NCBI RefSeq assembly: GCF_006716315.1
Contig: NZ_VFOV01000001.1
Location: 62,001-126,000, forward strand
Origin: Nocardioides albertanoniae
GTDB lineage: Bacteria > Actinomycetota > Actinomycetes > Propionibacteriales > Nocardioidaceae
Reading direction: 5' to 3'
DNA: 64,000 bases
A program made the position numbers and the translations under genes. Below the pieces are notes generated by a model. That model saw nothing but the letters and a program-made list of their open reading frames with translations, was not told the DNA's origin and did no database searches. Shown piece after piece: positions 8,314-15,517 of this stretch. The stretch's first letter is position 1; the number at the start of each line of letters is the position of its first letter.

Positions 8314-8853
8314 GTGACGCCGCAGCAAGGACCGCCGCCGGCCGCGTACCCGCTCTACGACCGGGCGAAGCGGGCTACCGAAGGCTCGCCATACACCGTT
8401 ACGCCCACCTCAAGAGGTTTCGACGTCTCGCTCGATCTGGTCAACGCGAAGTGGTACGGCCTGTTCAACAAATCAGGAGTGACCGCGTCGTTTGTTCACC
8501 ACGTCTCTGCGGACGCGAACGGCACCTACCGAATCCTCGACGACAAGGTCACCTTCACGTGGAGCGCAGGTATCCCTACCCAGTTCCGCTACACCCGCGT
8601 GCAGGGTCGGATCTACAGCGTCGGCTTCGAGAAGTCTTGGGGCATCACCGAGGGCGGAGATCTCGGCCAGATCACCGACTACAAGTTCAGCTCCGAAGAG
8701 GGCCGCGCGTTCATCAAGGTCGCAGCCAAAGCACTCGGCATGAGGGAGAAGATGCCCGCCGCGGCGGTCATCGCGTTGGGCTTTGCCCTCCTCGGCGGGC
8801 TAGGAGCGATGCTCACCCTGATTGTGCTCGGCGTCAGGCTGCTGGCCAGCTAG
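8314..8853 (+). CDS. hypothetical protein with one C-terminal membrane segment
   Basis: 179 residues, not recognised. The proline-rich start (TPQQGPPPAAYP) is followed by a mixed alpha/beta region of ~125 residues and a single C-terminal hydrophobic helix (AAAVIALGFALLGGLGAMLT and onward, about residues 148-175), giving a tail-anchored topology. The GTG at 8314, 5 bp after the DUF4333 stop, is the first start in frame that does not lie inside the previous gene. The folded region (VSLDLVNAKWYGLF, then FEKSWGITEGGDL) resembles the next protein (TLDERNGTFDYNDF, then RTEKSWTFQLGGL), so the two may share a fold. Confidence 0.65.
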   Translation: MTPQQGPPPAAYPLYDRAKRATEGSPYTVTPTSRGFDVSLDLVNAKWYGLFNKSGVTASFVHHVSADANGTYRILDDKVTFTWSAGIPTQFRYTRVQGRIYSVGFEKSWGITEGGDLGQITDYKFSSEEGRAFIKVAAKALGMREKMPAAAVIALGFALLGGLGAMLTLIVLGVRLLAS

Positions 8854-8863
8854 ATTGACCAAT

Positions 8864-9358
8864 ATGGCCACGCCACTCTCGGAACTTCTACCGCAGATCG
8901 TCACGCTGAACGTCCCGGATCAGCCCTTCAGCTACTTCGCCCAGGGCGATCAGATCATCGGCTGGTGGGACATCGCCAAAGTCACCAGCCTGTATCCGAC
9001 GCAAGTCACACATGCCGACGAGTCCTACCGGCTCACCGTCACCCTCGACGAGCGCAACGGAACCTTCGACTACAACGACTTCCGCCGGTCATCCAACTGG
9101 AAGGCCGGGGCCACGAGCGATGGCTTCAAGATCGGCGGCGAGATGGAGTGGCACTCCGGCCAGCGCACCGAGAAGTCCTGGACGTTCCAGCTCGGCGGAC
9201 TCAATCGCTCCTCCGTCGGCGGGAGCGAGCCTGAGGTCGGCACCGGGCCCGTCGTCTACTCCTTCGAGACCAGCCGTATCAAGGAGCCGCTGTTCGGCTG
9301 GCTGCAGTCGCACGGGTGGCAGCACAAGGGAGTTCTCGGCAAGTTCTTCGCACGCTGA
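8864..9358 (+). CDS. hypothetical protein, soluble
   Basis: 164 residues with no signal peptide or membrane helix; not recognised. It contains YFAQGDQIIGWWDIAKVT, a strand-rich middle (YRLTVTLDERNGTFDYNDF) and a C-terminal helix ending GWLQSHGWQHKGVLGKFFAR. The ATG at 8864 is 10 bp after the previous stop; an upstream in-frame reading would overlap the preceding membrane segment. Shared short motifs (R-EKSW, F-TSRIKE) with the preceding membrane-anchored protein suggest a duplicated pair, one anchored and one free. It lies just before the WXG100-like gene in a probable type VII secretion cargo region. Confidence 0.6.
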   Translation: MATPLSELLPQIVTLNVPDQPFSYFAQGDQIIGWWDIAKVTSLYPTQVTHADESYRLTVTLDERNGTFDYNDFRRSSNWKAGATSDGFKIGGEMEWHSGQRTEKSWTFQLGGLNRSSVGGSEPEVGTGPVVYSFETSRIKEPLFGWLQSHGWQHKGVLGKFFAR

Positions 9359-9500
9359 CCAACCACCTGCACCGGAAGCAGTCGGTGCCTCGATCGCGTC
9401 AGGCATGTGGAATCTTTATGTTTAGAAACCCAGTGTGCGGGGTATGAGGTCCACAACGACCGGTCCACCAATCTCGGGCCGCTACATCTTGAGGGGACAT

Positions 9501-9818
9501 ATGGCCAGCGACATCGCAGTGATACCGAAGGACCTACGCCAGTCGGCTCGCAACATGGACTCGGCGGCTGACGACGTGGCCAGCGCCAACCCAGCTGACC
9601 ACGTCTCGAAGATCTCGACCGCAATGAGCGGCAGCGTGAGCGCGGGCAAGGTTCCTGCCCTCAAGGCGAAACTCGAGTGGCGGTTTACGAACTGGCCGAA
9701 GTCGGCGCGGGCCTACCACGATGCACTGATCGCCGCCGCCGACGACTATGAGACGACCGATCACTCATCAGCAGAAGAGGGCCGACGGCAGCAGATGTGC
9801 GTCCGGTCTACCAACTAG
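9501..9818 (+). CDS. WXG100-like small helical protein (type VII secretion substrate candidate)
   Basis: 105 residues, the usual ESAT-6/WXG100 size. Two helical stretches (PKDLRQSARNMDSAADDVAS and KVPALKAKLEWRFTNWPKSA) are joined by a short turn, and a C-terminal YETTD fits the YxxxD/E signal of type VII substrates. The central turn is not a strict W-x-G, so family membership is inferred. ATG 9501 is preceded by GAGGGG at a good distance; upstream in-frame codons do not resemble the family. The stop overlaps the AGGAG ribosome site of the following 538-residue gene, an arrangement typical of a WXG100 chaperone-like partner followed by its large effector. Confidence 0.65.
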   Translation: MASDIAVIPKDLRQSARNMDSAADDVASANPADHVSKISTAMSGSVSAGKVPALKAKLEWRFTNWPKSARAYHDALIAAADDYETTDHSSAEEGRRQQMCVRSTN

Positions 9819-9828
9819 GAGTCACGAC

Positions 9829-11445
9829 ATGGTCAGCATCGCCGAACTCCTCGACTGGAAGCCCGAGTCACTGGGCGACCTCGCAGATCAATTGTTCTCA
9901 TCTCGCCGCAATCTCGTTCGTCTACAAGATGAGATCGACACAGGCAAGCCGCCAGTCACCTGGCAGGCCCCCGCAACCGAATCGGCCAACAAAAGCTACG
10001 GAGACCTCAAGCAGCGCCTCGCAGACTACGCCGCTCAGGTATCTGACCTCGCCGTAAGCGTGGAGGAGACAGAGAATGAGGTCAAGGCAGCCAAGCGTCA
10101 ACTCCAGGATGCGTTGAATCAAGCGAGTGGCGAAGGCTTCACCGTAAACCACGCAACAGGCGAGATCACAGCGCCCGAGATCAAGGCCAAGGAATTTCCT
10201 GACGACGACGCCGCGCAGACCAAAGAGAACGCTCGAGTTGCGAAAGCGGACGGCGAGCAGGACCGCAAGGTGCGCGACATCAAGAACCTCATCGAGGAGG
10301 CACTCGAGCGCGCCGAGTGGGCGGACGTCGGCCTGGCAAAGGCGATGGACGCATCGGCGGACTACGACACAAGGGCCAAGGAAGGAAGCACCTTGGCCGA
10401 CGCCATCGTGCAACTGCCACCATCGTTGGAAAAGCTGAGCGACAAGGAGATCGCGGAGAAACTCGGCGGCGAGATCGCACTCGAGACGATCAGCGCCTAC
10501 TTGAACGCTGAAGTCGAACTCGCGACATGGGAGGTCGAAGGAGCTGCGAAGGCAGAGTACAAGGTGATGGCAGATGGAACCGTCAGGATGCTCCTTCACC
10601 TAGAAGCGGGACTTGGACGTGAAGTCAGCGTTGGCGGAGCAGAGGCTGATGTTTCGGGTGGTGGAACCACAGACCTCGATCTGGCGTTCAAGTCTCCGGA
10701 AGAGGCGCAGAAGTTTCTCGACAATCTGGACGACAAAGCGTTCGATCTCAAGTGGTACGAGTATGGAAATGCGCCAGCGGCCGTCGCGACGAACGTTGCG
10801 GACTACATACAGGAGCAGGACATCAGGTCCTTCAAGACTGGGATCTACGGCAAGGCCAGTGCTGAGTTCGATGCACCGTGGGCACGAGGAGAGGCCGAGG
10901 GACGAGTCGACGGATACTACGACTGGAAGAACGAAGAGTTCGGGGTCAAAGTGTCCACGAAGGTGGAAGCGGAACTAGGTTCAAAGGATTCCGGGTACGG
11001 TGCAGGTGCAGAATTCGCCGGCGAGGTAAAGGTAAGCAATAAGGGCGGCGAGCACGGAAACATCAAGGAATTCAACATGGCTGGAAAGCTCAGCGGAACG
11101 GTGGCCAACGAAAAACTAGGTATTGACCTTCCTGCCACAAGTTCCGGCGCCGGCGTCGACGTGGAACTCAAGATGGACGACAAGAACCTCATGTGGAATG
11201 ACATGCAGGAGGCTATCAAGAGCGGCGACATGGGACGCGCGACCGACATCGCTATGGATCACGGGCAAGTCGTTGTACGCCAGACGACAACTGAGCAGAT
11301 CGCATCCGAAGAGCACAATGTCGACATCAAGGTCGCCGAGGTCGAAGTCGAGGCGGGGGCAAGCGCGGAGAGCGCAGATAATGTGTGGGTTCGCGAAGCA
11401 AACGGGCGCGGTTTCGAGCACTACGATCCCACCGATCGACCGTGA
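9829..11445 (+). CDS. large putative type VII secreted protein, helical N-terminus and beta-rich C-terminus
   Basis: 538 residues, not matched to a named family. Residues 1-200 are helical and coiled-coil-like (LKQRLADYAAQVSDLAVSVE, then ENEVKAAKRQLQDALNQA), like the N-terminal bundle of LXG or EspB-type substrates. Residues 230-520 are a run of amphipathic beta strands with alternating polar and hydrophobic residues (KASAEFDAPWARGEAEGRVD; AGAEFAGEVKVS; GAGVDVELKMDD) and many Gly/Asp turns, a pattern seen in beta barrels or long beta sandwiches. No signal peptide. The AGGAG at 9817-9821 fixes ATG 9829. Codon use is clearly AT-richer than the surroundings, suggesting transfer. No toxin catalytic motif was recognised. 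Confidence 0.6.
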   Translation: MVSIAELLDWKPESLGDLADQLFSSRRNLVRLQDEIDTGKPPVTWQAPATESANKSYGDLKQRLADYAAQVSDLAVSVEETENEVKAAKRQLQDALNQASGEGFTVNHATGEITAPEIKAKEFPDDDAAQTKENARVAKADGEQDRKVRDIKNLIEEALERAEWADVGLAKAMDASADYDTRAKEGSTLADAIVQLPPSLEKLSDKEIAEKLGGEIALETISAYLNAEVELATWEVEGAAKAEYKVMADGTVRMLLHLEAGLGREVSVGGAEADVSGGGTTDLDLAFKSPEEAQKFLDNLDDKAFDLKWYEYGNAPAAVATNVADYIQEQDIRSFKTGIYGKASAEFDAPWARGEAEGRVDGYYDWKNEEFGVKVSTKVEAELGSKDSGYGAGAEFAGEVKVSNKGGEHGNIKEFNMAGKLSGTVANEKLGIDLPATSSGAGVDVELKMDDKNLMWNDMQEAIKSGDMGRATDIAMDHGQVVVRQTTTEQIASEEHNVDIKVAEVEVEAGASAESADNVWVREANGRGFEHYDPTDRP

Positions 11446-11471
11446 CAACGCACCTACACCTGGAGGCAAAG

Positions 11472-11954
11472 ATGTCCGAGACAGAGGCGCAGTTCACCTC
11501 ATATCGAGTCGGTCCTGTGAAGCTTCAAGCTCCACACCTCGAAGTTCGTCATACCCGAGGGGAACACGGAGAAATGTGGCAGTGGATCGGGAGCGGCGAT
11601 GACCTGATCAGTCTGATCGTGGCAGTCAGACGAACTCGACTAGGGTCTGCAACCGGGGCCAGACAACACCTAAAGGCCGAGCTGGACCGACTCGAGCTCG
11701 GCCTCGACGTCGAGCACGGGACCGAGCAGCACACTGTTGACCCATCCCCTGTCCCCGGCGCATCCGCCGAAGCAGCCGGGGTAGTGTCAGGCGTACGCGA
11801 TGGCGTGAAGGTGCGCGACGTCGTCGTTGTGGCAACTGACCACACCTATATGCACTTGATTCACATCATGACCCCGAACACAACCCGAGGAATGAAGGTC
11901 GCAGATACGGTGAGTTCCTCCGTGGAGATCTTTCCCTGGAAAGGAAGCGAATGA
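11472..11954 (+). CDS. hypothetical protein, possible partner of the upstream large protein
   Basis: 160 residues, soluble, not recognised. Strand-rich start (AQFTSYRVGPVKLQAPHLEV), a helix around LGSATGARQHLKAELDRLEL, and a strand-rich end (VKVRDVVVVATDHTYMHLIH). The ATG at 11472 follows GGAGG at 11462-11466. It begins 26 bp after the beta-rich protein and its stop overlaps the next start (ATGA, 11951-11954), so it belongs to the same operon. Position after a large putative secreted protein is where immunity or chaperone proteins are often found, but nothing in the sequence proves this. Confidence 0.6.
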   Translation: MSETEAQFTSYRVGPVKLQAPHLEVRHTRGEHGEMWQWIGSGDDLISLIVAVRRTRLGSATGARQHLKAELDRLELGLDVEHGTEQHTVDPSPVPGASAEAAGVVSGVRDGVKVRDVVVVATDHTYMHLIHIMTPNTTRGMKVADTVSSSVEIFPWKGSE

Positions 11955-12319
11955 AGGGCTGCCTGCTCGTCGCTGGAATATTCGTTGGAGCGATTGCACT
12001 ATTCGGAGGAATTTTGTGGTTCCTTCTTTCTAGCTCCGAAGACCAGGATTTCCTATCTGAGCAGCACTCGGCGAAGGTTATCAGCGCCAAACCACGAGCT
12101 GATCGATACGACGTGGTCTACAGTTTTCGCGCCAATGGGACGAATTATTACGGAACCGAGTGGTTCTACAAGAAGCATTGGGACCCAAACGATGGCCTAT
12201 ACGTTTGTGTCGACCCCGATTCACCTAGGACTCATGCTCCAACTATTTCGGCGACATGCGGACAGACGAGCGTTGGCGGAACAACTCGTGAGGCGGACCT
12301 TGACATCCCAACCGACTGA
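11951..12319 (+). CDS. small single-pass membrane protein
   Basis: 122 residues. N-terminal membrane segment (LLVAGIFVGAIALFGGILWF), then an extracytoplasmic strand-rich domain (KVISAKPRADRYDVVYSFRA, then YYGTEWFYKKHWDPNDGLYV). The order resembles DUF3592-type membrane proteins, but identity is not certain. Two cysteines near the C-terminus (YVCVDP and ATCGQT) could form a disulfide. It starts inside the previous stop (ATGA), so translation is coupled. AT-rich codon use is shared with neighbours on both sides. Confidence 0.6.
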   Translation: MKGCLLVAGIFVGAIALFGGILWFLLSSSEDQDFLSEQHSAKVISAKPRADRYDVVYSFRANGTNYYGTEWFYKKHWDPNDGLYVCVDPDSPRTHAPTISATCGQTSVGGTTREADLDIPTD

Positions 12320-12367
12320 CTCAGCAAGACGACAGCGTGTCCTTCGAGACCTTGTGGAAGCGAGAAC

Positions 12368-12859
12368 ATGAATCGCACAGCCCAATCCTTAACGACCGTA
12401 GTGGTCATCGCTCTAGCAACTGCGCTCACAACTGGGTGCGGCGGCGAGGAGAAGAACGACTCGAGCGGCGAAACTGCCGCACCGGCCAAGCCAATTCCGG
12501 CCGATGCTGAGACTCTGATCTTGGAGACCGCCGAGCTCCTGCTCAGCAAGCCGGACTTTCCGGCGGCATGCAAGAATATCTCCGAGAGTCGCCGGCCTGA
12601 TAACTGCGCCGAAGACGTACGCGCCATGGTGCAGGAGCACATGATGGACGAGGGTCTCCCGTTTGACGCGGACGATATCGGTGGCCCACGAGAAGGATTG
12701 TCCGAGTGCATTCTCGAGTATGGCGACGGAACGATGCCTCTGTTCGGCTCTGTGACCGTGATCTTCACCGAGAGGGGATGGGAGATCGACGACATCGACT
12801 CACTGATCACTCTTAAGGGAAACGCCGCAAGTCCCGCTGAGTATGAGTGCCCAGCATGA
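12368..12859 (+). CDS. hypothetical lipoprotein
   Basis: 163 residues with a clear lipoprotein signal: MNRTAQSLTTVVVIALATAL followed by TTGCGGEE, Cys at about residue 24. The mature part is acidic, with three conserved-looking cysteines (PAACKNI, DNCAED, SECILE). No family recognised. The motif LPFDADDIGGPREGLSECIL precedes two strands (FGSVTVIFTERGWEI). It is the last rightward gene of the 7.7-12.9 kb run, ending at a small hairpin and a convergent gene. Confidence 0.65.
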   Translation: MNRTAQSLTTVVVIALATALTTGCGGEEKNDSSGETAAPAKPIPADAETLILETAELLLSKPDFPAACKNISESRRPDNCAEDVRAMVQEHMMDEGLPFDADDIGGPREGLSECILEYGDGTMPLFGSVTVIFTERGWEIDDIDSLITLKGNAASPAEYECPA

Positions 12860-12877
12860 AAACCATGTAGGCGAACC

Positions 12878-12890
12878 GGACTTTTAGTCC
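12878..12890. terminator. short hairpin between convergent genes
   Basis: GGACT, loop TTT, AGTCC in the 53-bp gap between two converging genes. The stem is only 5 bp, so terminator function is weakly supported. Confidence 0.3.
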
Positions 12891-12912
12891 CCAGCTCGAG
12901 TTGCGGATCTAT

Positions 12913-14268
12913 CTACTCGTCGCTCTCTTTCGCTCGGCGCTTCCATTCGTCGCCGATAACCGTGGGAGTGGCCTTGTAGTTGGGGTCGGTCCAGTCGTCG
13001 GTGTAGTCGGCCTGCCAGTCCTGGCTCTGGCCGTTCTGCTTGTCGTCCTTCTTCCGGCCGCCGCGGCCACCTGCGGCGCCTGCACGACCGGCCCGGCTGC
13101 CTGCGCCCGCGGGGCCGCCTCGCGCGCCACGCCCACCGGCACCTGTTCCAGCACCACGTGCGCCAGCGCCAGCGGCACGCGAGCCCGCTCCTCGAGCACC
13201 AGCGCCGGCCGCACGGCCAGCTGCGCCGGAGGAACCCGCGCGTGCACCGGCAGCGACCGCCTTCGCCGCCGCCGACCGAGACGCAGCGGACCTCGATGCG
13301 GCTCCGGCGGTTGCTGCCCTCGCTGCTCCGCCGCCGAACTTGCTCGCGACCGCCTTGGCGACACCGGCACCCAGCAACGCACCACCGCCGGCCACAGCTA
13401 GAGCGGACATGCCGCCGGCGCCGCCGGCGAGCGGTGCGAGGCCGTCAGCGGTCTCGACCATCGCGTACGACGTTGCTGGAGCGGCGCTGCCGTCAGCGTT
13501 GATCCACTGAGAGCCGTTCCACTCGGGCTTGTTCTCGGCCTCGTATTCCTTGATGTTCTCGCGCTCCCGCTCGAGGATCTCGTGGCCCATCCCGTCGGGA
13601 TACAAGGTGCCGGAGTTGGTCTTCGCCATCCGTGCCTTTGACGCCTGGATCTGGCTGTAAGACCCGGGCTGCGATCCCGAGGTCCCTGCCGGAAGGGGCT
13701 GGGAATTCGTGCCGTCGTCGAACAGCGCCCGCACCTTCGGCTCGTCTTCACGTACGGCGTCGTCGACGTATCCGACGTGCGCGGCGGCTTCGGTCTCTGC
13801 GTGGGCGATCTTCGCCTCGTTGGCAGCGTGCTCTGCCCGCTTGGCCTTCAACAGCGCCGTATTGGCCTCGCCATCGACGCCGATGCCTTTCGTGGGGTAG
13901 TCCGCCGGGTCTGGGGCCGGGCCATGCGTCTGCGGTAGGTCAGCGGCCAACTCTGCATAGCGACTCCGCGCCGACGACAACGTGCCGCGGAAGTGCATCA
14001 TCGCGGCGACGGCTTCCTTCAGTACGTCGCTCTTGTCGGTGGTCTTCTCGCCCGCCTCTTGCATCCCCCGACGCGCAGCCGGACCTGTCTGAGACGCTGA
14101 AGAGAAGCCGTCCTCGACCTTCTTGCCGTTGTCGTGTAGCGCGCGACCTGCACCCCTGAACCTTCCCTCGCCGGACTCCCATCTCCGGATGAGGTCGTCA
14201 AGGATCGCTGCGTCAGCACCATCGACATACGTCCGGAGCCGTTCCATCCATGGCCCACGTGCAGACAT
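12913..14268 (-). CDS. WXG100/PPE-like protein with a long Ala/Gly/Arg-rich region
   Basis: 451 residues in three parts. Residues 1-170 are helical and WXG100/PPE-like (DDLIRRWESGEGRFRGAGRA; SDVLKEAVAAMMHFRGTLSS). Residues 170-280 contain PDGMGHEILERERENIKEYE and NKPEWNGSQWINADGS. Residues ~290-415 are low complexity: a hydrophobic Ala/Gly segment (GGAGGMSALAVAGGGALLGA), then repeats of R/S-A-A-G-A and GARGAG. The tail is charged (WQADYTDDWTDPNYKATPTV). No cleavable signal. GGGAGGAT precedes the ATG at 14268; the same GGGAGGATC leader precedes the small secretion-type gene at 15397, suggesting common expression. Likely a type VII substrate; the basic Gly/Arg region could bind nucleic acid or cell wall. 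Confidence 0.65.
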   Translation of the reverse strand: MSARGPWMERLRTYVDGADAAILDDLIRRWESGEGRFRGAGRALHDNGKKVEDGFSSASQTGPAARRGMQEAGEKTTDKSDVLKEAVAAMMHFRGTLSSARSRYAELAADLPQTHGPAPDPADYPTKGIGVDGEANTALLKAKRAEHAANEAKIAHAETEAAAHVGYVDDAVREDEPKVRALFDDGTNSQPLPAGTSGSQPGSYSQIQASKARMAKTNSGTLYPDGMGHEILERERENIKEYEAENKPEWNGSQWINADGSAAPATSYAMVETADGLAPLAGGAGGMSALAVAGGGALLGAGVAKAVASKFGGGAARAATAGAASRSAASRSAAAKAVAAGARAGSSGAAGRAAGAGARGAGSRAAGAGARGAGTGAGGRGARGGPAGAGSRAGRAGAAGGRGGRKKDDKQNGQSQDWQADYTDDWTDPNYKATPTVIGDEWKRRAKESDE

Positions 14269-14383
14269 TTGGATCCTCCCGGGGAGTTTCGGGGGAAGCC
14301 CACCGCCTCCCCATACTGAGATTCTTTAACATCCTGCCCGGGTCGTCCAGGCATTCAGACCGACTGCCCTACAGTTTCGACCC

Positions 14384-14992
14384 ATGAGAACCTCTCGGAG
14401 AGCTGCTATCGCAACCCTGGCCACTGCGATGGGACTCGCCGTCGCCGGGTGCGGAACCAACGACAGGCCCGAAACCAAGCCCACCTCCGGCGGCAGCACC
14501 GCCGAGTCGTCGCCCACTCCAACTAGACCGACCGTGCCAGCCGACTGGAAGGCCGCGTCTGCCAAGGTCGCACAGCTCCACGTCCCGCCGGCTTGGGGAA
14601 TCGACTCCTACGCAGATCAGGCGCAGACGATGATCGCGCCCGAGAACAAGGTCGGACTATCGCCTGGTTCCGGCGAGATCATGGCCGATGCCTATGGAGC
14701 GGATGGCGACCTCGAGAAGGCAACCGAAGGTCTCGCAAAGCTGGTAAACCATCAGCTGAAGAAGGACTCCAGCCTCACCAAGCTTGAGCGCCTGCCTGAC
14801 GAGACCATCAACGGAACGCTCTTCTACCACTTTCGTGCAGAGACCGAGTACGCCTGGCAGGACCACTACGGCACGGTTGCCCCGACTCGCGAACAGGTCA
14901 CGGTCACGTGGCGGTTCAACAAGTCAGACATCGACCGGAAGGGTGCCGATGCGCTGATCGCGCCGATCATGGCGACGTACGAGGTGCTCTGA
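14384..14992 (+). CDS. hypothetical lipoprotein
   Basis: 202 residues. Signal peptide MRTSRRAAIATLATAMGLAV with lipobox AVAGCGT (Cys about residue 23), a Thr/Ser/Pro linker (ETKPTSGGSTAESSPTPTRP), then a globular domain starting PADWKAASAKVAQLHVPPAW. The domain is like the actinobacterial surface lipoproteins often found beside type VII clusters (LpqN/LpqT type), but this is only a fold-level impression. Transcribed divergently from the WXG100/PPE-like gene across a 115-bp gap. Confidence 0.7.
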   Translation: MRTSRRAAIATLATAMGLAVAGCGTNDRPETKPTSGGSTAESSPTPTRPTVPADWKAASAKVAQLHVPPAWGIDSYADQAQTMIAPENKVGLSPGSGEIMADAYGADGDLEKATEGLAKLVNHQLKKDSSLTKLERLPDETINGTLFYHFRAETEYAWQDHYGTVAPTREQVTVTWRFNKSDIDRKGADALIAPIMATYEVL

Positions 14993-15010
14993 CCCGGCGC
15001 TGAGCGAGGC

Positions 15011-15397
15011 TCAGATCGGCATGGTCTTTCCGGCCGCGGTGCCCTTGGAGTTGAACATCACCAGCGGGTTGCTCATCACCTGAAGTGCCTCGGCCATGGT
15101 CTTGGCGATCGCGGCCTGGCCCTCATCGGTCTCCATGATCTCGGTCTGCGCCTTCTCGGTGGCCTCGACCCACTTTCCGAGGCCCTGCACGGTGTCGTCC
15201 TGCGCCTTGATCAGATTCTCGTGAGCCAGAGAGACCGTCTGCGCCATCGACTGGCCCAACGCCGACCCACCGAACACCGCGGCCGCCGGCGAATCCCCCA
15301 GATCGAGGCTCTGCACGAGCTCCTTCTCGGCCAACAGATTCTGGTTGGCGTCGCGCAGCTTGTCGAAGTCAGCCCTGATCTCGTTCGTGTCACCCAC
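15011..15397 (-). CDS. small helical protein of ESX-associated type
   Basis: 128 residues, predicted all-helical, no cysteines and no signal peptide: IRADFDKLRDANQNLLAEKE, then LGQSMAQTVSLAHENLIKAQ and DEGQAAIAKTMAEALQVMSN. Size and composition fit WXG100/EspC-like secreted helical proteins, but there is no W-x-G turn and no YxxxD/E tail. GTG 15397 is preceded by GGGAGGATC, the same leader as the 451-residue gene nearby. Together they suggest a dispersed set of type VII substrates whose secretion machine is elsewhere. Confidence 0.6.
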   Translation of the reverse strand: MGDTNEIRADFDKLRDANQNLLAEKELVQSLDLGDSPAAAVFGGSALGQSMAQTVSLAHENLIKAQDDTVQGLGKWVEATEKAQTEIMETDEGQAAIAKTMAEALQVMSNPLVMFNSKGTAAGKTMPI

Positions 15398-15459
15398 GAC
15401 GATCCTCCCGAACAGTCCGAAGGCACCCCCGTTGGATGCACGGTGCTAGTACATCACCC

Positions 15460-15480
15460 CCGCTGACTGTTTGTCAGCGG
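15460..15480. terminator. hairpin between P450 and the small helical protein gene
   Basis: CCGCTGAC, loop TGTTT, GTCAGCGG. It lies 38 bp past the end of the leftward P450 gene and 63 bp before the next leftward start, so it can be a P450 terminator (no T-tract) or an operator. Confidence 0.4.
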
Positions 15481-15517
15481 ACAAGGGGTTGGCACCGGGC
15501 CGCCCAACGACCACCTC

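Noticed and set aside
9829..12859. Prophage fragment
   Set aside because: AT-richer, but no integrase, capsid, tail, terminase or lysis gene and no att-like repeats seen.
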